Shown piece after piece: positions 26,415-36,080 of a stretch of DNA of 64,000 nt (position 1 is its first letter; each line of letters begins with the position of its first letter). The position numbers and the translations under genes are program-made. The DNA is from Bacteroidales bacterium. Its GTDB lineage: Bacteria > Bacteroidota > Bacteroidia > Bacteroidales > VadinHA17. Below the pieces are notes generated by a model that worked only from the letters and a program-made list of their open reading frames with translations, was not told the origin of the DNA and made no database searches. The stretch is taken from positions 47,112 through 111,111 of the forward strand of contig PLNT01000011.1 of assembly GCA_003141895.1 (NCBI GenBank). Reading direction: 5' to 3'.

Positions 26415-27575
26415 ATGCGTCTCATGAAAAAACTCTTTCTTCTTTTTCCAGTAATGATGATATTATGTCCAATATCATTCCAGGACTGTTTCTCCCAGAC
26501 TGTTATCAGCGAAAAAGCTGTTTTTCATCTTAATAATAGCAAGATAAAAACACCAGAAGTAAAAATAATTCAGCCAATACTCTTGACGGATAAAACTAAC
26601 ACGTTTGAAGTTGATGTACTGAAATTGTTTGGTAAGCTTGTAAATGGAACCGGAAAACAGAAAATTATGGTAAATAAGAAACCGGCTACAATATTTTCTG
26701 ATAGTTTATTTTACGCAGATGTTTCGCTTTTGCCTGGTTCTAACAATCTTACAATAGATGTTATTTCAGATGATCGGATTGTCAATTATTCATTCTTCAA
26801 TGTTTACCGGATAGTAAGCCAGGTTAATCTGGCTATCCCATCAATTAATTATGGCAAATATTATGCCCTCATTATCGGAATTAATCACTATAGTGATCCA
26901 TCAATAAATTCCCTTGAGAAACCGGTTAAAGACGCCACAGAACTATATGATGTCCTAACCTCAAAATATGTATTTGAAAAAGAAAATGTCACTCTTTTAC
27001 CAAATCCGACCAGAAGAGAAATAATAGGAGAACTTGATAAACTTTCAAAGAAAGTTATGAGTGAAGATAATCTTTTGATCTTTTATGCCGGACATGGAAC
27101 ATATGAAGCCACTGCAAATATAGGGTATTGGTTAGCTTCTGACGCTTCTAAAGAGAGTACAGCTGAATGGTTTAGTAACAGTACTTTAACAGACGAGCTT
27201 AAGCGAATAAAATCTAAACATACTCTGGTAGTTTCAGATGCTTGTTTTTCAGGTTCAATTTTTGTCTCAAGGTCAGCTTTTGTTGATGCATCGCAAACAA
27301 TCGAGAAGGCTTACGCTCTCAAAAGCCGCCAGGCAATGACAAGTGGTTCGCTCTATGAAGTACCAGATAACAGCGTATTTCTTTATTACTTACTGGACAG
27401 ATTAAGAAATAACAAAGATAAATACATGACAGCAGAACAATTATTTATAAATATTAAAACTGCTGTTCAAAATAACGGCCAGGTTGAAGCAAAATTCGGT
27501 GACATTCAGGGAGTTGGTCATGAAGGGGGGGATTTTGTATTTATAATGAAAAAAAATGATACGGAAATAAAATAA
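26415..27575 (+). CDS. secreted caspase-family (C14) cysteine peptidase
   Basis: 386 residues. Signal peptide: LFLLFPVMMILCPISFQDCFS. Residues ~45-140 form an Ig-like beta domain (LPGSNNLTIDVISDD). The caspase p20-like domain begins at YYALIIGINHY. The catalytic dyad is visible: His227 in FYAGHGTYE and Cys277 in VSDACFSGS. Both residues are intact, so it should be an active peptidase of the metacaspase/paracaspase kind. The signal peptide puts it in the periplasm or outside. It lies one base after the beta-sandwich gene and 27 bases before a giant FnIII/FISUMP lipoprotein, which could be its partner or substrate. Substrates are unknown. Confidence 0.85.
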   Translation: MRLMKKLFLLFPVMMILCPISFQDCFSQTVISEKAVFHLNNSKIKTPEVKIIQPILLTDKTNTFEVDVLKLFGKLVNGTGKQKIMVNKKPATIFSDSLFYADVSLLPGSNNLTIDVISDDRIVNYSFFNVYRIVSQVNLAIPSINYGKYYALIIGINHYSDPSINSLEKPVKDATELYDVLTSKYVFEKENVTLLPNPTRREIIGELDKLSKKVMSEDNLLIFYAGHGTYEATANIGYWLASDASKESTAEWFSNSTLTDELKRIKSKHTLVVSDACFSGSIFVSRSAFVDASQTIEKAYALKSRQAMTSGSLYEVPDNSVFLYYLLDRLRNNKDKYMTAEQLFINIKTAVQNNGQVEAKFGDIQGVGHEGGDFVFIMKKNDTEIK

Positions 27576-27602
27576 ACTCTGACCGGAATAAGAAGGTATG
27601 CC

Positions 27603-30600
27603 ATGAGTCAAAAACTTAAATTTTACAATAAGAAGATTAATAATTTGATCTTGTTTTTTGTTTTTCTGATATCAATTTTGTTTATCGTTTCATGTGAGAA
27701 GCCGGAACGTCAGATTAAACTTATTACTCTGGAAATCCCTCTTGAAGATATTTCTTATACATCGGCAAATCTAAAGGGAGAAATAATCGACGTGGGATCA
27801 AAACCAATTGAGGATCATGGCTTTCTCATTTCTGATAATCCCACACCCCGGATTGGCAATGCAAGAGTGGAATCTATTGGTGAAACTGTGTCCAAAGGAG
27901 TATTTCAGGTAAAAGTCACAGGCCTGATAAAAAATACGACTTATTACTTCCGTGGGTATGCCACTGTCGACGGGGCAGATTTAAATTCTGAAAAGATATG
28001 TAAATTCACAACTAAAGATACGCAGGCTCCAACAGTAAAAGCAGATTCCATTACAGGTGTAAATATGAACTCAGCTTCGCTGAACGGTGGAGTAACGTCA
28101 GATGGTGGAGAACCTGTCGTAATAAGAGGTCTTTGCTGGGGTTTATCTGCAAGTCCTACAATCACGAGTTGCATCGATACTACTATTAACGGTTCAGGGA
28201 TTGGTAAGTTTATCGGAAAGATGACAGGACTAACCCCAGGAACTCAATATTATGCCAGAACATATGCCTCAAATGCAAAAGGTGTTGCCTACGATAGTGT
28301 TGACATTATTTTCAAAACACATAATTTGCCAAGTGTCACAACTACAATTGTTACCGGAATATCAAATACTGGTGCCATTTCGGGCGGTAACGTAACTGAT
28401 GACGGGGGAGCCAATATAACGGCAAAGGGGATATGCTGGGGAACATCTTCAAATCCTACAATTGCTTTAACGACCAAAACTTCTGAGGGAACCGGCAAAG
28501 GTATTTTTACAAGCACAATAGCAGGGCTTACACCTCTTACAACATATTACTTAAGAGCCTATGCAACAAATCAATATGGGACTAGCTATGGCAATGAACT
28601 CACTCTCACGGCTACAAAAGCTCCTATTGTAATAACAAATGCCGCCTCATCAATACTGAACACATCAGCTGTTTTAAACGGGACCGTGAATGCAAACAGT
28701 TTCTCATCAACAGTGACTTTTGAATATGGACTTACAACATCCTACGGATCAGTAATTAATGCCATGCCAGTCACAGTTACAGGAACTAGTGCAACAAGTG
28801 TTCTGGCAAATATAGGCTCTCTCAATCCTGGTATCACCTATCATTTCAGGATTAAAGCTGTAAATGAGGGTGGCATTGCATATGGAGATGATCACTCTTT
28901 CACTACACTTCAACCTCCATCCGCTTCAACAAATTCTGCAAGCGGTATTTCCTCAACCACAGCGACCCTTAATGGTTCTGTAAATGCAAATAACTACTCG
29001 TCCATTGTAACTTTTGAATACGGTATAACAGCTTCGTATGGCTCAACTACAACAGCTGTTGAGAGTCCGGTGACAGGAAATACTCCTTTGGCGGTTAATG
29101 CAAATATTACAGGATTAACACCATCGACAACATATCATTACAGGGTAAAAGCAGTAAGTACAACCGGAACTTCTTTGGGAAATGATGATTCATTCACTAC
29201 GTCGGCACCTCCAACTACAGTTACTGATATTGATGGGAACATTTATAACATAGTTAGAATCGGAACCCAGACCTGGATGAATGAAAATCTGAAAACTACT
29301 TTGTATAATAATGGTGACCCAATACCAAGTATCACCGACAATCTGACCTGGGCAGGATCACATTCTGAGGCCTATTGTTGGTATAACAATAATGAAGCTT
29401 CCAATAAAAATATTTATGGAGCATTGTATACCATTTATGCGGCCGGTGATGTAAGGAACATTTGTCCAACTGGCTGGCATACTGGAAGTGATGAAGATTG
29501 GACAACATTAACTGATTTTTTATCAGGAGTAACCGTTGCCGGAGGAAAACTCAAAGAATCAGGGACCACCCATTGGGGAGATCCTAATACTGGCGCTACC
29601 AACAGTAGTGGCATGACAATTCAGCCTGGAGGAAATCGCAGTACTGCCTGGGGAACTTTTTCAGGGTTAAATATCTGGGCTGGTATTTGGTTTTCTCAAA
29701 ATGAATCAAACACTATCGCAGGTTTTCAGAATTTGAATAATACTTCTGAAGAAATATATAGGATTATGAGTGTTGCTGGGGGGGAAATGGGAATGTCTGT
29801 CAGATGTATAAAAAGAGAATTACCCCTTACAGAAACAGTTGCAGCCTCGGCTATCGCTTCAACAACCGTAACTTTAAACGGTAAAGTCAATCCTAATGGG
29901 GTATTTACAACTGTTACATTTGAGTATGGAATAACATCGTCATATGGTTCATCTGTTGATGTAATCCAAAGTCCAGCGTCAGGCAATACGCCTGTTAATG
30001 TAAATGCAACCGTTACAAGTATAAATCCGGGATCTACATATCATTTCAGAATTAAGGCAGTTAATTCAGGTGGCACTTCTTATGGAAGTGATATGACATT
30101 TACTGCACCTTCAACTCTGATTGATGCCGATGGTAATGTATATAATGCAGTTCTGATTGGGACACAGATTTGGATGAAAGAGAACCTTAAGACCTTGAAG
30201 TATTCTGATGGGTCAGTTATTTCCGGAGTCTGGGCTTTCGATAATAATGAGTCATTGGTACCTGTTTATGGACGTTTATATGTATGGAACGTTTTAAATT
30301 CAGCATATAATGGGGGAAAGAATGTGTGTCCCCTAGGCTGGCATGTATCCACTATTGAAGATTTTAACATACTCGGATCGTATCTTGGAGATAACGTTGG
30401 TGGTAAAATAAAAGAAGAAGGCACATCACATTGGCTGAGTCCGAATACAGGTGCAACGAATGAAACTGGATTTTCAGCACTCCCAAGTGGAGTTTATGCA
30501 ACCTGGACTGGTACATTCATGGGCGCCGATACCTGGGGAACCTGGGGAGGATGGTGGACTTCCAACGACTTAGGTCCAGGGACCGCTTATGAAGTTACTC

Positions 30601-30680
30601 TTTATAGCTATTCTGGGCTGATTTTAGGAGGAAACGTAAATAATCTAATTGCCTGTCCTGTTCGCTGTGTTAAAGATTAA
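27603..30680 (+). CDS. giant lipoprotein with six FnIII-like repeats and two FISUMP domains
   Basis: 1025 residues. A lipoprotein signal (LFFVFLISILFIVSCEKPE) leads into repeated beta-sandwich units of ~95 residues. Five FnIII-like units fill ~40-535 (each with a phrase such as GLTPGTQYYARTYASNAKG), and a sixth fills ~738-835. FISUMP (Fibrobacter succinogenes major paralogous) domains occupy ~537-735 and ~837-1025; each begins D(I/A)DGN(I/V)Y and carries GTQ(T/I)WM(N/K)ENLKT, CPxGWH and W..PNTGATN. It is third in the caspase operon. FISUMP domains are common in large surface proteins of this phylum; their ligand is unknown. There is no C-terminal type IX sorting domain. Surface anchoring by lipid is inferred. 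Confidence 0.85.
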   Translation: MSQKLKFYNKKINNLILFFVFLISILFIVSCEKPERQIKLITLEIPLEDISYTSANLKGEIIDVGSKPIEDHGFLISDNPTPRIGNARVESIGETVSKGVFQVKVTGLIKNTTYYFRGYATVDGADLNSEKICKFTTKDTQAPTVKADSITGVNMNSASLNGGVTSDGGEPVVIRGLCWGLSASPTITSCIDTTINGSGIGKFIGKMTGLTPGTQYYARTYASNAKGVAYDSVDIIFKTHNLPSVTTTIVTGISNTGAISGGNVTDDGGANITAKGICWGTSSNPTIALTTKTSEGTGKGIFTSTIAGLTPLTTYYLRAYATNQYGTSYGNELTLTATKAPIVITNAASSILNTSAVLNGTVNANSFSSTVTFEYGLTTSYGSVINAMPVTVTGTSATSVLANIGSLNPGITYHFRIKAVNEGGIAYGDDHSFTTLQPPSASTNSASGISSTTATLNGSVNANNYSSIVTFEYGITASYGSTTTAVESPVTGNTPLAVNANITGLTPSTTYHYRVKAVSTTGTSLGNDDSFTTSAPPTTVTDIDGNIYNIVRIGTQTWMNENLKTTLYNNGDPIPSITDNLTWAGSHSEAYCWYNNNEASNKNIYGALYTIYAAGDVRNICPTGWHTGSDEDWTTLTDFLSGVTVAGGKLKESGTTHWGDPNTGATNSSGMTIQPGGNRSTAWGTFSGLNIWAGIWFSQNESNTIAGFQNLNNTSEEIYRIMSVAGGEMGMSVRCIKRELPLTETVAASAIASTTVTLNGKVNPNGVFTTVTFEYGITSSYGSSVDVIQSPASGNTPVNVNATVTSINPGSTYHFRIKAVNSGGTSYGSDMTFTAPSTLIDADGNVYNAVLIGTQIWMKENLKTLKYSDGSVISGVWAFDNNESLVPVYGRLYVWNVLNSAYNGGKNVCPLGWHVSTIEDFNILGSYLGDNVGGKIKEEGTSHWLSPNTGATNETGFSALPSGVYATWTGTFMGADTWGTWGGWWTSNDLGPGTAYEVTLYSYSGLILGGNVNNLIACPVRCVKD

Positions 30681-30722
30681 TTTAATCATGATCCAAACTA
30701 TTTTCCTTTTTTTGCATTATGT

Positions 30723-30755
30723 AATTCACAAAATGTAAATTACATATTGTGAATT
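30723..30755. repeat. 33-bp near-perfect palindrome downstream of the FISUMP gene
   Basis: AATTCACAA and ATGTAA arms face TTACAT and TTGTGAATT around a single central A, with one A/A mismatch between arms. Folded RNA would give a 16-bp stem. It lies 43 bases after the stop codon. It could be a transcript-end hairpin or a protein-binding operator. Confidence 0.6.
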
Positions 30756-30773
30756 TCATTGTCACATATAACA

Positions 30774-30803
30774 AAAAAGGCCACACCTGAATGCAGCCTT
30801 TTT
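30774..30803. terminator. bidirectional terminator-like hairpin
   Basis: AAAAAGGC and GCCTTTTT arms surround a 14-base loop, giving a T run on either strand. It is positioned to stop the caspase/FISUMP operon and would also act on read-through from pgk. Confidence 0.55.
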
Positions 30804-30891
30804 ATTTCGGATTGTGGATTTCGGATTTTCTCTTTATCTCCCCCTCTCCTCTTCTCCCAGTCTCTTTGTCTATAAGTCTTGGAATTCCACC

Positions 30892-30959
30892 GTCATTGCG
30901 AGCGCAGTTAACTGTGAACTTATTATTTCCATAGTCATTGCGAGCGAAGCGAAGCAATC
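30892..30959. repeat. GTCATTGCGAG-type repeats (family B), abutting the pgk stop
   Basis: Two copies are present: GTCATTGCGAGCGCAG at 30892 and the fuller GTCATTGCGAGCGAAGCGAA... at 30934-30959. The TAG stop codon of pgk overlaps the end of the second copy by one base. The same family is at 45470-45622 and 63478-63699. Confidence 0.75.
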
Positions 30960-32221
30960 TACTCTCCTCTGATTGCAGTAATCCCTGGTAATTTCTTACC
31001 TTCCATATATTCCAGCATTGCACCACCACCAGTTGATACGTAACTTACTTTGTCGGCAAGACCATTCTTATTGATTGCAGAAACAGAATCTCCACCACCG
31101 ATAAGACTGTATGCTCCTTTTGATGTAGCCGCAGCTATTGCTTTGGCAACTGCTGTCGTGCCCTTTGAAAATTTTTCCATCTCAAAAACGCCCATTGGAC
31201 CATTCCAGAGAATAGTTTTTGAATTTTCAATCACGTCAGAAAATTCCTTAATGGTTTTCTCAGCTATATCCAGACCCAGCCATCCGTCATCAACTGCATC
31301 AACAGCAGTTACCTTAGTGTTGGCATCATTATCAAATTTATCAGCATTGAGGCTATCAACAGGGAGGTATAGATTAACTTTCTTCTCTTTTGCTTTTTCA
31401 ATGAGTTTCAGGGCAAGATCAAGTTTGTCTTCCTCACAAAGTGATTTACCAATTTTACCACCCATTGCTTTTACGAATGTATAGGTCATCCCGCCACCTA
31501 TTATCAGATTATCAACCCTGTTAAGGAGGTTCTCGATCAGCATTATCTTATCTGAAACTTTAGCGCCTCCCATTATGGCTGTAAACGGACGTTGCGGATC
31601 TTTCAGAACCTTGTCCATTGCAATAAGCTCACTATTTATGAGGAATCCGAACATTCTTTTGTCAGTTGGGAAAAAATCGGCAATAACAGCCGTAGTTGCA
31701 TGAGCGCGATGGGCAGTACCAAATGCATCATTAACATAAATTTCAGCATACCCTGCCAGTTTTTTTGCCATTTCCTTCTGTTTGATCTTCATCTCAGCTT
31801 TAGCAGCCTTTTTCACTTCTTCCGTCACACCCTCAGGCAGAATTGGTTTTCCTTCTTCTTCAGGATAAAAACGAACATTTTCAAGCAAAAGGATCTCCCC
31901 GGGTTTTAGTGCGGCTGACATTTTCACAGCAGATTCTCCAAGACAATCATCAGCAAAGAGAACTTTCTTCCCGAGAAGTTTCTCGAGAACCGGAAGTACA
32001 GGCTTGAGAGAATATTTCTCCATCCGTCCTTCCGGTCTTCCAAGATGGGACATCAGGATCAGACATCCGCCATCGTTAAGGATTTTATTTATTGTCAGTA
32101 ATGCTCCCCTGATACGGGTGTCATCAGTTACTGTAAAAGTCTTTTTGTCGAGGGGTACGTTGAAATCGACCCTGACTATTGCTTTCTTTCCTTTGAAGTT
32201 GAAGTCCTGAATCATTTTCAT
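30959..32221 (-). CDS. pgk: phosphoglycerate kinase
   Basis: 420 residues, slightly longer than E. coli Pgk (387). It interconverts 1,3-bisphosphoglycerate and 3-phosphoglycerate with ATP formation in glycolysis. The substrate motif VRVDFNVPL is near the N-terminus, followed by [21 protein letters not shown] and [12 protein letters not shown]. The hinge and nucleotide region has [11 protein letters not shown], and the C-terminal lobe has [10 protein letters not shown] and SLIGGGDSV. All expected motifs are present. It stands alone on the minus strand, with palindromic repeats on both sides. Confidence 0.96.
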   Translation of the reverse strand: MKMIQDFNFKGKKAIVRVDFNVPLDKKTFTVTDDTRIRGALLTINKILNDGGCLILMSHLGRPEGRMEKYSLKPVLPVLEKLLGKKVLFADDCLGESAVKMSAALKPGEILLLENVRFYPEEEGKPILPEGVTEEVKKAAKAEMKIKQKEMAKKLAGYAEIYVNDAFGTAHRAHATTAVIADFFPTDKRMFGFLINSELIAMDKVLKDPQRPFTAIMGGAKVSDKIMLIENLLNRVDNLIIGGGMTYTFVKAMGGKIGKSLCEEDKLDLALKLIEKAKEKKVNLYLPVDSLNADKFDNDANTKVTAVDAVDDGWLGLDIAEKTIKEFSDVIENSKTILWNGPMGVFEMEKFSKGTTAVAKAIAAATSKGAYSLIGGGDSVSAINKNGLADKVSYVSTGGGAMLEYMEGKKLPGITAIRGE

Positions 32222-32324
32222 AGATCAAAATATTTTTATTTAACACAAGAAATTCTTAATTACAAACCTACATTTTTTTTTGGAAATATTCCTCTGAATA
32301 AAATCCTCAAAAAATAGAAATCAA

Positions 32325-32436
32325 CCCCACCTGCCCCCCTAAAAGGGGATTAATACCTACAAATTTAGGGTAATTTCGTTGATGGGTCAGAATTATTCCC
32401 CCTTTAGGGGGATCCCGCGAAGCGGGAGGGGGTGCC
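32325..32436. repeat. C/G-tract palindromic repeat (family A copy 3, best example)
   Basis: The left arm CCCCCCTAAAAGGGGATTAA and the right arm CCCCCTTTAGGGGGA are inverted copies. The right arm continues into the hairpin TCCCGCGAAGCGGGA and a G run. The AT-rich core is about 60 bases. It lies between divergent pgk and holB. Confidence 0.78.
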
Positions 32437-32502
32437 TTCTTTGTAGTACATTGTGGTTAAAAATAATTAAATTTGGCAGGAGTAACAAAGGAATAACCGC
32501 AC

Positions 32503-33630
32503 ATGAACTTCTCTCAGATACCCGGTCATAAAATAATTAAAGAAAGGCTTATCCGTTCAGTAAAGGAAGAAAGAGTGAGCCATGCCCAGATTTTTGCCGG
32601 ACCTGAAGGATGTGGAGGGATGGCTCTTGCTTTGGCTTATGCGAGGTATGTAAGCTGTGAAAACAGGACCGAACACGACTCGTGCGGAATATGCAAATCG
32701 TGCGTTAAATATGAAAAGCTCATTCATCCCGATCTTCATTTTGTCTTCCCGGTTATTAAAGGCAAAAAAACTACTGACCCCGTAAGTGACACATACATAG
32801 AAGAGTGGAGAGAATTTGTAAAAATATCGCCCTATTTTAACCTTAATAACTGGATGGATTTCATAGAAGTCGGAAACTCACAGGGTATGATATTTGCTTC
32901 AGAAGCATCGGAAATAATAAAAAAACTCAGTCTTAAGACTTTTGAATCTGACTTCAAGATAATGATAATATGGCTGCCTGAAAAAATGCATCAGGCAACT
33001 GCCAACAAGCTTTTGAAAATGATTGAGGAGCCTCCTGAAAAAACTCTTTTTCTTCTCGTTTCAGAAGAACCCGATAAGGTTATCCCAACAATCCTTTCAA
33101 GGTGTCAGCTGATTAAAATTTCTTCCTTTCTAACCCGCGACATTGAAAAATATCTTACTGAATCATTAAAGGTACCAGTTGAAAAAGCAATAGATATATC
33201 CCGAGTTTCAAACGGTAATATAACCAGGGCTATTGAACTTTGCGAGAATGAAGATTCTTTTCTGGCAAACCTTGAAAGATTCAAAAGCCTGATGAGGTTT
33301 GCCTGGAAGCGTGATGTGATTTCTATCGTAAACTGGTCGGAGGAGATTTCAGCAACCGGAAGGGAAGCTCAAAAAAACTTTGTTTCTTTTGCTCTGCGAT
33401 TACTCCGTGAGAACTTTATGTTATCTCTCGATCAGTTTAAAAACAGTCTGGTGTATCTGACAGGTGAAGAGGCATCTTTCTCTGGAAAGTTCCACCCATC
33501 TATAAATCAGAACAATATATATCCTCTTGTTGAAGAGTTCGATCTTGTCTATTCCCATATTGAATCAAACGGAAATCCAAAAATAGTCTTTCTCGATCTG
33601 GGACTCAAAGTAATCAGGCTTATCCGCTGA
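32503..33630 (+). CDS. holB: DNA polymerase III subunit delta prime
   Basis: 375 residues of the clamp-loader AAA+ family. The first segment (FSQIPGHKIIKERLIRSV, VSHAQIFAGPEGCGG) has a degenerate P-loop, as expected of the non-ATPase delta' subunit. A zinc-module pattern with CENRTEHDSCGICKSCVKYE follows. The sensor region KMIEEPPEKTLFLL and the SRC of ILSRCQLI are visible. It acts in loading the sliding clamp during replication. It is longer than many delta' proteins because of a C-terminal domain of ~150 residues. DnaX was considered, but the P-loop is not intact and the length is short. Confidence 0.85.
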   Translation: MNFSQIPGHKIIKERLIRSVKEERVSHAQIFAGPEGCGGMALALAYARYVSCENRTEHDSCGICKSCVKYEKLIHPDLHFVFPVIKGKKTTDPVSDTYIEEWREFVKISPYFNLNNWMDFIEVGNSQGMIFASEASEIIKKLSLKTFESDFKIMIIWLPEKMHQATANKLLKMIEEPPEKTLFLLVSEEPDKVIPTILSRCQLIKISSFLTRDIEKYLTESLKVPVEKAIDISRVSNGNITRAIELCENEDSFLANLERFKSLMRFAWKRDVISIVNWSEEISATGREAQKNFVSFALRLLRENFMLSLDQFKNSLVYLTGEEASFSGKFHPSINQNNIYPLVEEFDLVYSHIESNGNPKIVFLDLGLKVIRLIR

Positions 33631-33642
33631 TAAGACACCATT

Positions 33643-33674
33643 ATTGAAAATGATTCATAAATTCACTACTTTTG
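33643..33674 (+). promoter_or_regulatory. putative Bacteroidota-type promoter of ricT
   Basis: A weak ATTG element at 33643-33646 and TACTTTTG at 33667-33674 are about 20 bases apart. The ricT ATG at 33704 lies 30 bases after the -7 box. Confidence 0.42.
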
Positions 33675-33703
33675 CAGAGTAATTTCTGAATCTAAAAGTT
33701 TCT

Positions 33704-34852
33704 ATGACAGAAAATGAAGATATTCAAGGGCAGACCGGGGACGATATCCGGATGCCTGATATAACATATAAGCCCGGATATAATAAACTTGATTCTTTCA
33801 ACTGGCTGAATGACTTACCGGAAACTCCCGATATGAAAGATATTGTGGAGATACGGTTCAAGAATACGCGTAAGGGATTTTTTAAGAATGTCAACGGACT
33901 GAGACTTGAGATAGGTGATGTTGTAGCAGTAGAGGCTTCTCCTGGTCATGACATAGGCAGGGTTTCGATGGTCGGACACCTGGTTGAAGAACAATTGAAA
34001 AGGCTTAAGGTACATCCCTCTCCTGATGATCTGAAAAAAGTATACCGGAAGGCAAAAGCTGTCGATATCCAGAAATGGGAAGAGGCTAAAAAGATGGAAA
34101 ACCCTACAATGTTGCGCTCAAGAAAGATCTCTGAGGAACTGCAGCTTAACATGAAAATCGGAGATGTGGAATATCAGGGCGATAAGACAAAAGCAATATT
34201 CTACTATATCGCTGATGAGAGAGTTGATTTCCGACAGCTTATAAAGGTTCTTGCAGATGAATTCAGGGTACGTATAGAGATGCGGCAGATAGGCGCCCGT
34301 CAGGAAGCTGGCAGAATTGGAGGTATCGCATCATGTGGCAGAGAGTTATGTTGTGCCACCCACATCACAAATTTTATTTCCATTACAACAACACACGCAA
34401 AATACCAGGAGCTTTCTCTTAATCCTCAGAAACTTGCCGGCCAGTGCAGCAAGCTAAAGTGCTGTCTTCATTTTGAACTTGATTGTTATGTTGACGCACA
34501 GCGTTCTTTCCCTCCAAAAGATGTTCCGCTTGAAGCACTTGACTGTACTGCATATTTCCAGAAACTGGAAGTTCATAAAGGTCTTTACTGGTATTCAACC
34601 GACCCTCACTCAAATGCAAATCTTATTGCTCTTCCTGTTCTGAGAGTAAAGGAGATTCAGGCCATTAACAGAAAAGGAATAAAAGTTGACAAGCTTAAGC
34701 TTGTAGATGAAGCGTGGGAAGTAACACCAGTTTCACAGGACCTGCTTAAAAATAACAGTCTGACGAGATTTGATCCACCTGAAAAAAATACAGAAAACAA
34801 GAATCCACACAAGAAAAAAAACAGAAGATTCAATGATAAAAGGGTCAAATAG
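33704..34852 (+). CDS. ricT: PSP1/RicT family regulatory protein
   Basis: 382 residues. The PSP1 domain spans about 45-270. Key phrases are RKGFFKNVNG, VVAVEASPGHDIGRVSMVGH, IRMRQIGARQEAGRIGGI and the cysteine-rich CGRELCC...QCSKLKCCLHFELDCY. In Bacillus subtilis RicT (YaaT) is an iron-sulfur-containing member of the RicA-F-T complex controlling RNA maturation. In Bacteroidota it is conserved upstream of gldH, as here, but its own role is little studied. The C-terminal ~40 residues are lysine- and asparagine-rich. Its end overlaps the start of gldH by 20 bases. Confidence 0.85.
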   Translation: MTENEDIQGQTGDDIRMPDITYKPGYNKLDSFNWLNDLPETPDMKDIVEIRFKNTRKGFFKNVNGLRLEIGDVVAVEASPGHDIGRVSMVGHLVEEQLKRLKVHPSPDDLKKVYRKAKAVDIQKWEEAKKMENPTMLRSRKISEELQLNMKIGDVEYQGDKTKAIFYYIADERVDFRQLIKVLADEFRVRIEMRQIGARQEAGRIGGIASCGRELCCATHITNFISITTTHAKYQELSLNPQKLAGQCSKLKCCLHFELDCYVDAQRSFPPKDVPLEALDCTAYFQKLEVHKGLYWYSTDPHSNANLIALPVLRVKEIQAINRKGIKVDKLKLVDEAWEVTPVSQDLLKNNSLTRFDPPEKNTENKNPHKKKNRRFNDKRVK

Positions 34853-35315
34853 AATTCCATTTTCTATAACATTGATTTTCTTATTATTACTCTCTTCGTG
34901 TAACAGCAGTGTAGTTTATACAAGTTCCACTTCAATGGGGCAGGAAACCTGGAAACTGATGGACATCGCAACATTCAAAGTTCCTGTAACCGATACTATT
35001 AACAGTAACAATGTCATTTTTACTATACGAAGCGGTACCGCTTATCCTTTTCGGAATATCTTTCTTTTTGTAACAACTTTATCTCCTGACGGGAAAAAGA
35101 TTACTGATACCCTCCAGTACAACCTTGCAGATGAAAAAGGGAAATGGTATGGCAAAGGTTTTGGTGATATACATGAGCTCAACCTGCCCTATAAATCAAA
35201 TATATACTTCCCTGTAAAAGGCATATATGAATTCAAAATTCAGCACGGTATGCGCGTTGAAAATCTGAAAGGTGTTTATGATTTCGGGTTGAGAATAGAA
35301 AAAATCAGAAAATAA
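34833..35315 (+). CDS. gldH: gliding motility lipoprotein GldH
   Basis: 160 residues from the ATG at 34833, which gives a clean lipoprotein signal: SITLIFLLLLSSC. Longer upstream starts would run into charged residues from inside ricT. The mature protein has GldH-like beta strands (ATFKVPVTDTINSNNVIFTI, FPVKGIYEFKIQHGM). GldH is an outer-membrane-associated lipoprotein needed for gliding in Flavobacterium; many non-gliding Bacteroidota also keep it. The order ricT-gldH is conserved in the phylum, which supports the call. It overlaps ricT by 20 bases, implying coupled translation. Confidence 0.85.
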   Translation: MIKGSNRIPFSITLIFLLLLSSCNSSVVYTSSTSMGQETWKLMDIATFKVPVTDTINSNNVIFTIRSGTAYPFRNIFLFVTTLSPDGKKITDTLQYNLADEKGKWYGKGFGDIHELNLPYKSNIYFPVKGIYEFKIQHGMRVENLKGVYDFGLRIEKIRK

Positions 35316-35324
35316 AATCAAGAG

Positions 35325-36080
35325 GTGGGAAAGAATAAACTTGCCAGATGGACTGAATTGGGGTCGTATGACAATGTAATTCAACCACTTATCGGAGATA
35401 TTTTAGCTAAAGATCACCCCCTCAAGGGGAAATGGAATCAGCAGCTTTTCAAAAACATGGATCCTATTGTCCTTGAACTTGGTTGCGGCAAAGGAGAATA
35501 TACGATTGGCCTGGCAAAAGCTTTTCCTCAAAATAATTATATCGGAATTGACATTAAGGGAGCAAGGATGTGGAGGGGCGCCAAAACAGCCAACGAACAG
35601 AATCTGCCAAATGTTGCTTTTTTGAGAACAAGAATTGAATTTATAAATTCATTCTTTTCTGAAGATGAGGTTGATGAGATCTGGATCACCTTTCCCGATC
35701 CTCATCCAGGAGGAAGAAACTCGAATAAGAGATTGACTTCACCATGGTTCCTTAACTCTTACCGCCATTTCCTTAAGAATAAAGGGTTGATTCATCTTAA
35801 AACCGACAACAAGGAGCTTTACGATTTTACTACCAGGGTTTTATCCGATAATAACCTTGAAACAATCTTTACTACAAATGATCTGTATTCTGAACCCATC
35901 ACAGATCTGCCATCTGAAAATTCCGGAAGCAGCTATTCATTTTATGATGATATCCTTTCTATCAGAACTCATTATGAAAATATTTTTCTGGAAACAGGTT
36001 TAAGAATCAATTATCTCTCGTTCAGACTTGATAAAAGCAAAATTATCCAGGATGCCATCTCCAAAGAAAAAAGTGAATGA
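35325..36080 (+). CDS. trmB: tRNA (guanine-N7-)-methyltransferase
   Basis: 251 residues starting at a GTG eight bases after the gldH stop. The enzyme makes m7G46 in tRNA. Motif I is VLELGCGKGEY near residue 50. IGIDIKGARMW, WITFPDPHPGGRN and the LKTDN segment are all TrmB signatures. The GTG is preferred because the conserved KLARWTELGSYDNV begins at once and no in-frame ATG precedes it. The gene overlaps the following alkyltransferase-like gene by 29 bases. Confidence 0.93.
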   Translation: MGKNKLARWTELGSYDNVIQPLIGDILAKDHPLKGKWNQQLFKNMDPIVLELGCGKGEYTIGLAKAFPQNNYIGIDIKGARMWRGAKTANEQNLPNVAFLRTRIEFINSFFSEDEVDEIWITFPDPHPGGRNSNKRLTSPWFLNSYRHFLKNKGLIHLKTDNKELYDFTTRVLSDNNLETIFTTNDLYSEPITDLPSENSGSSYSFYDDILSIRTHYENIFLETGLRINYLSFRLDKSKIIQDAISKEKSE

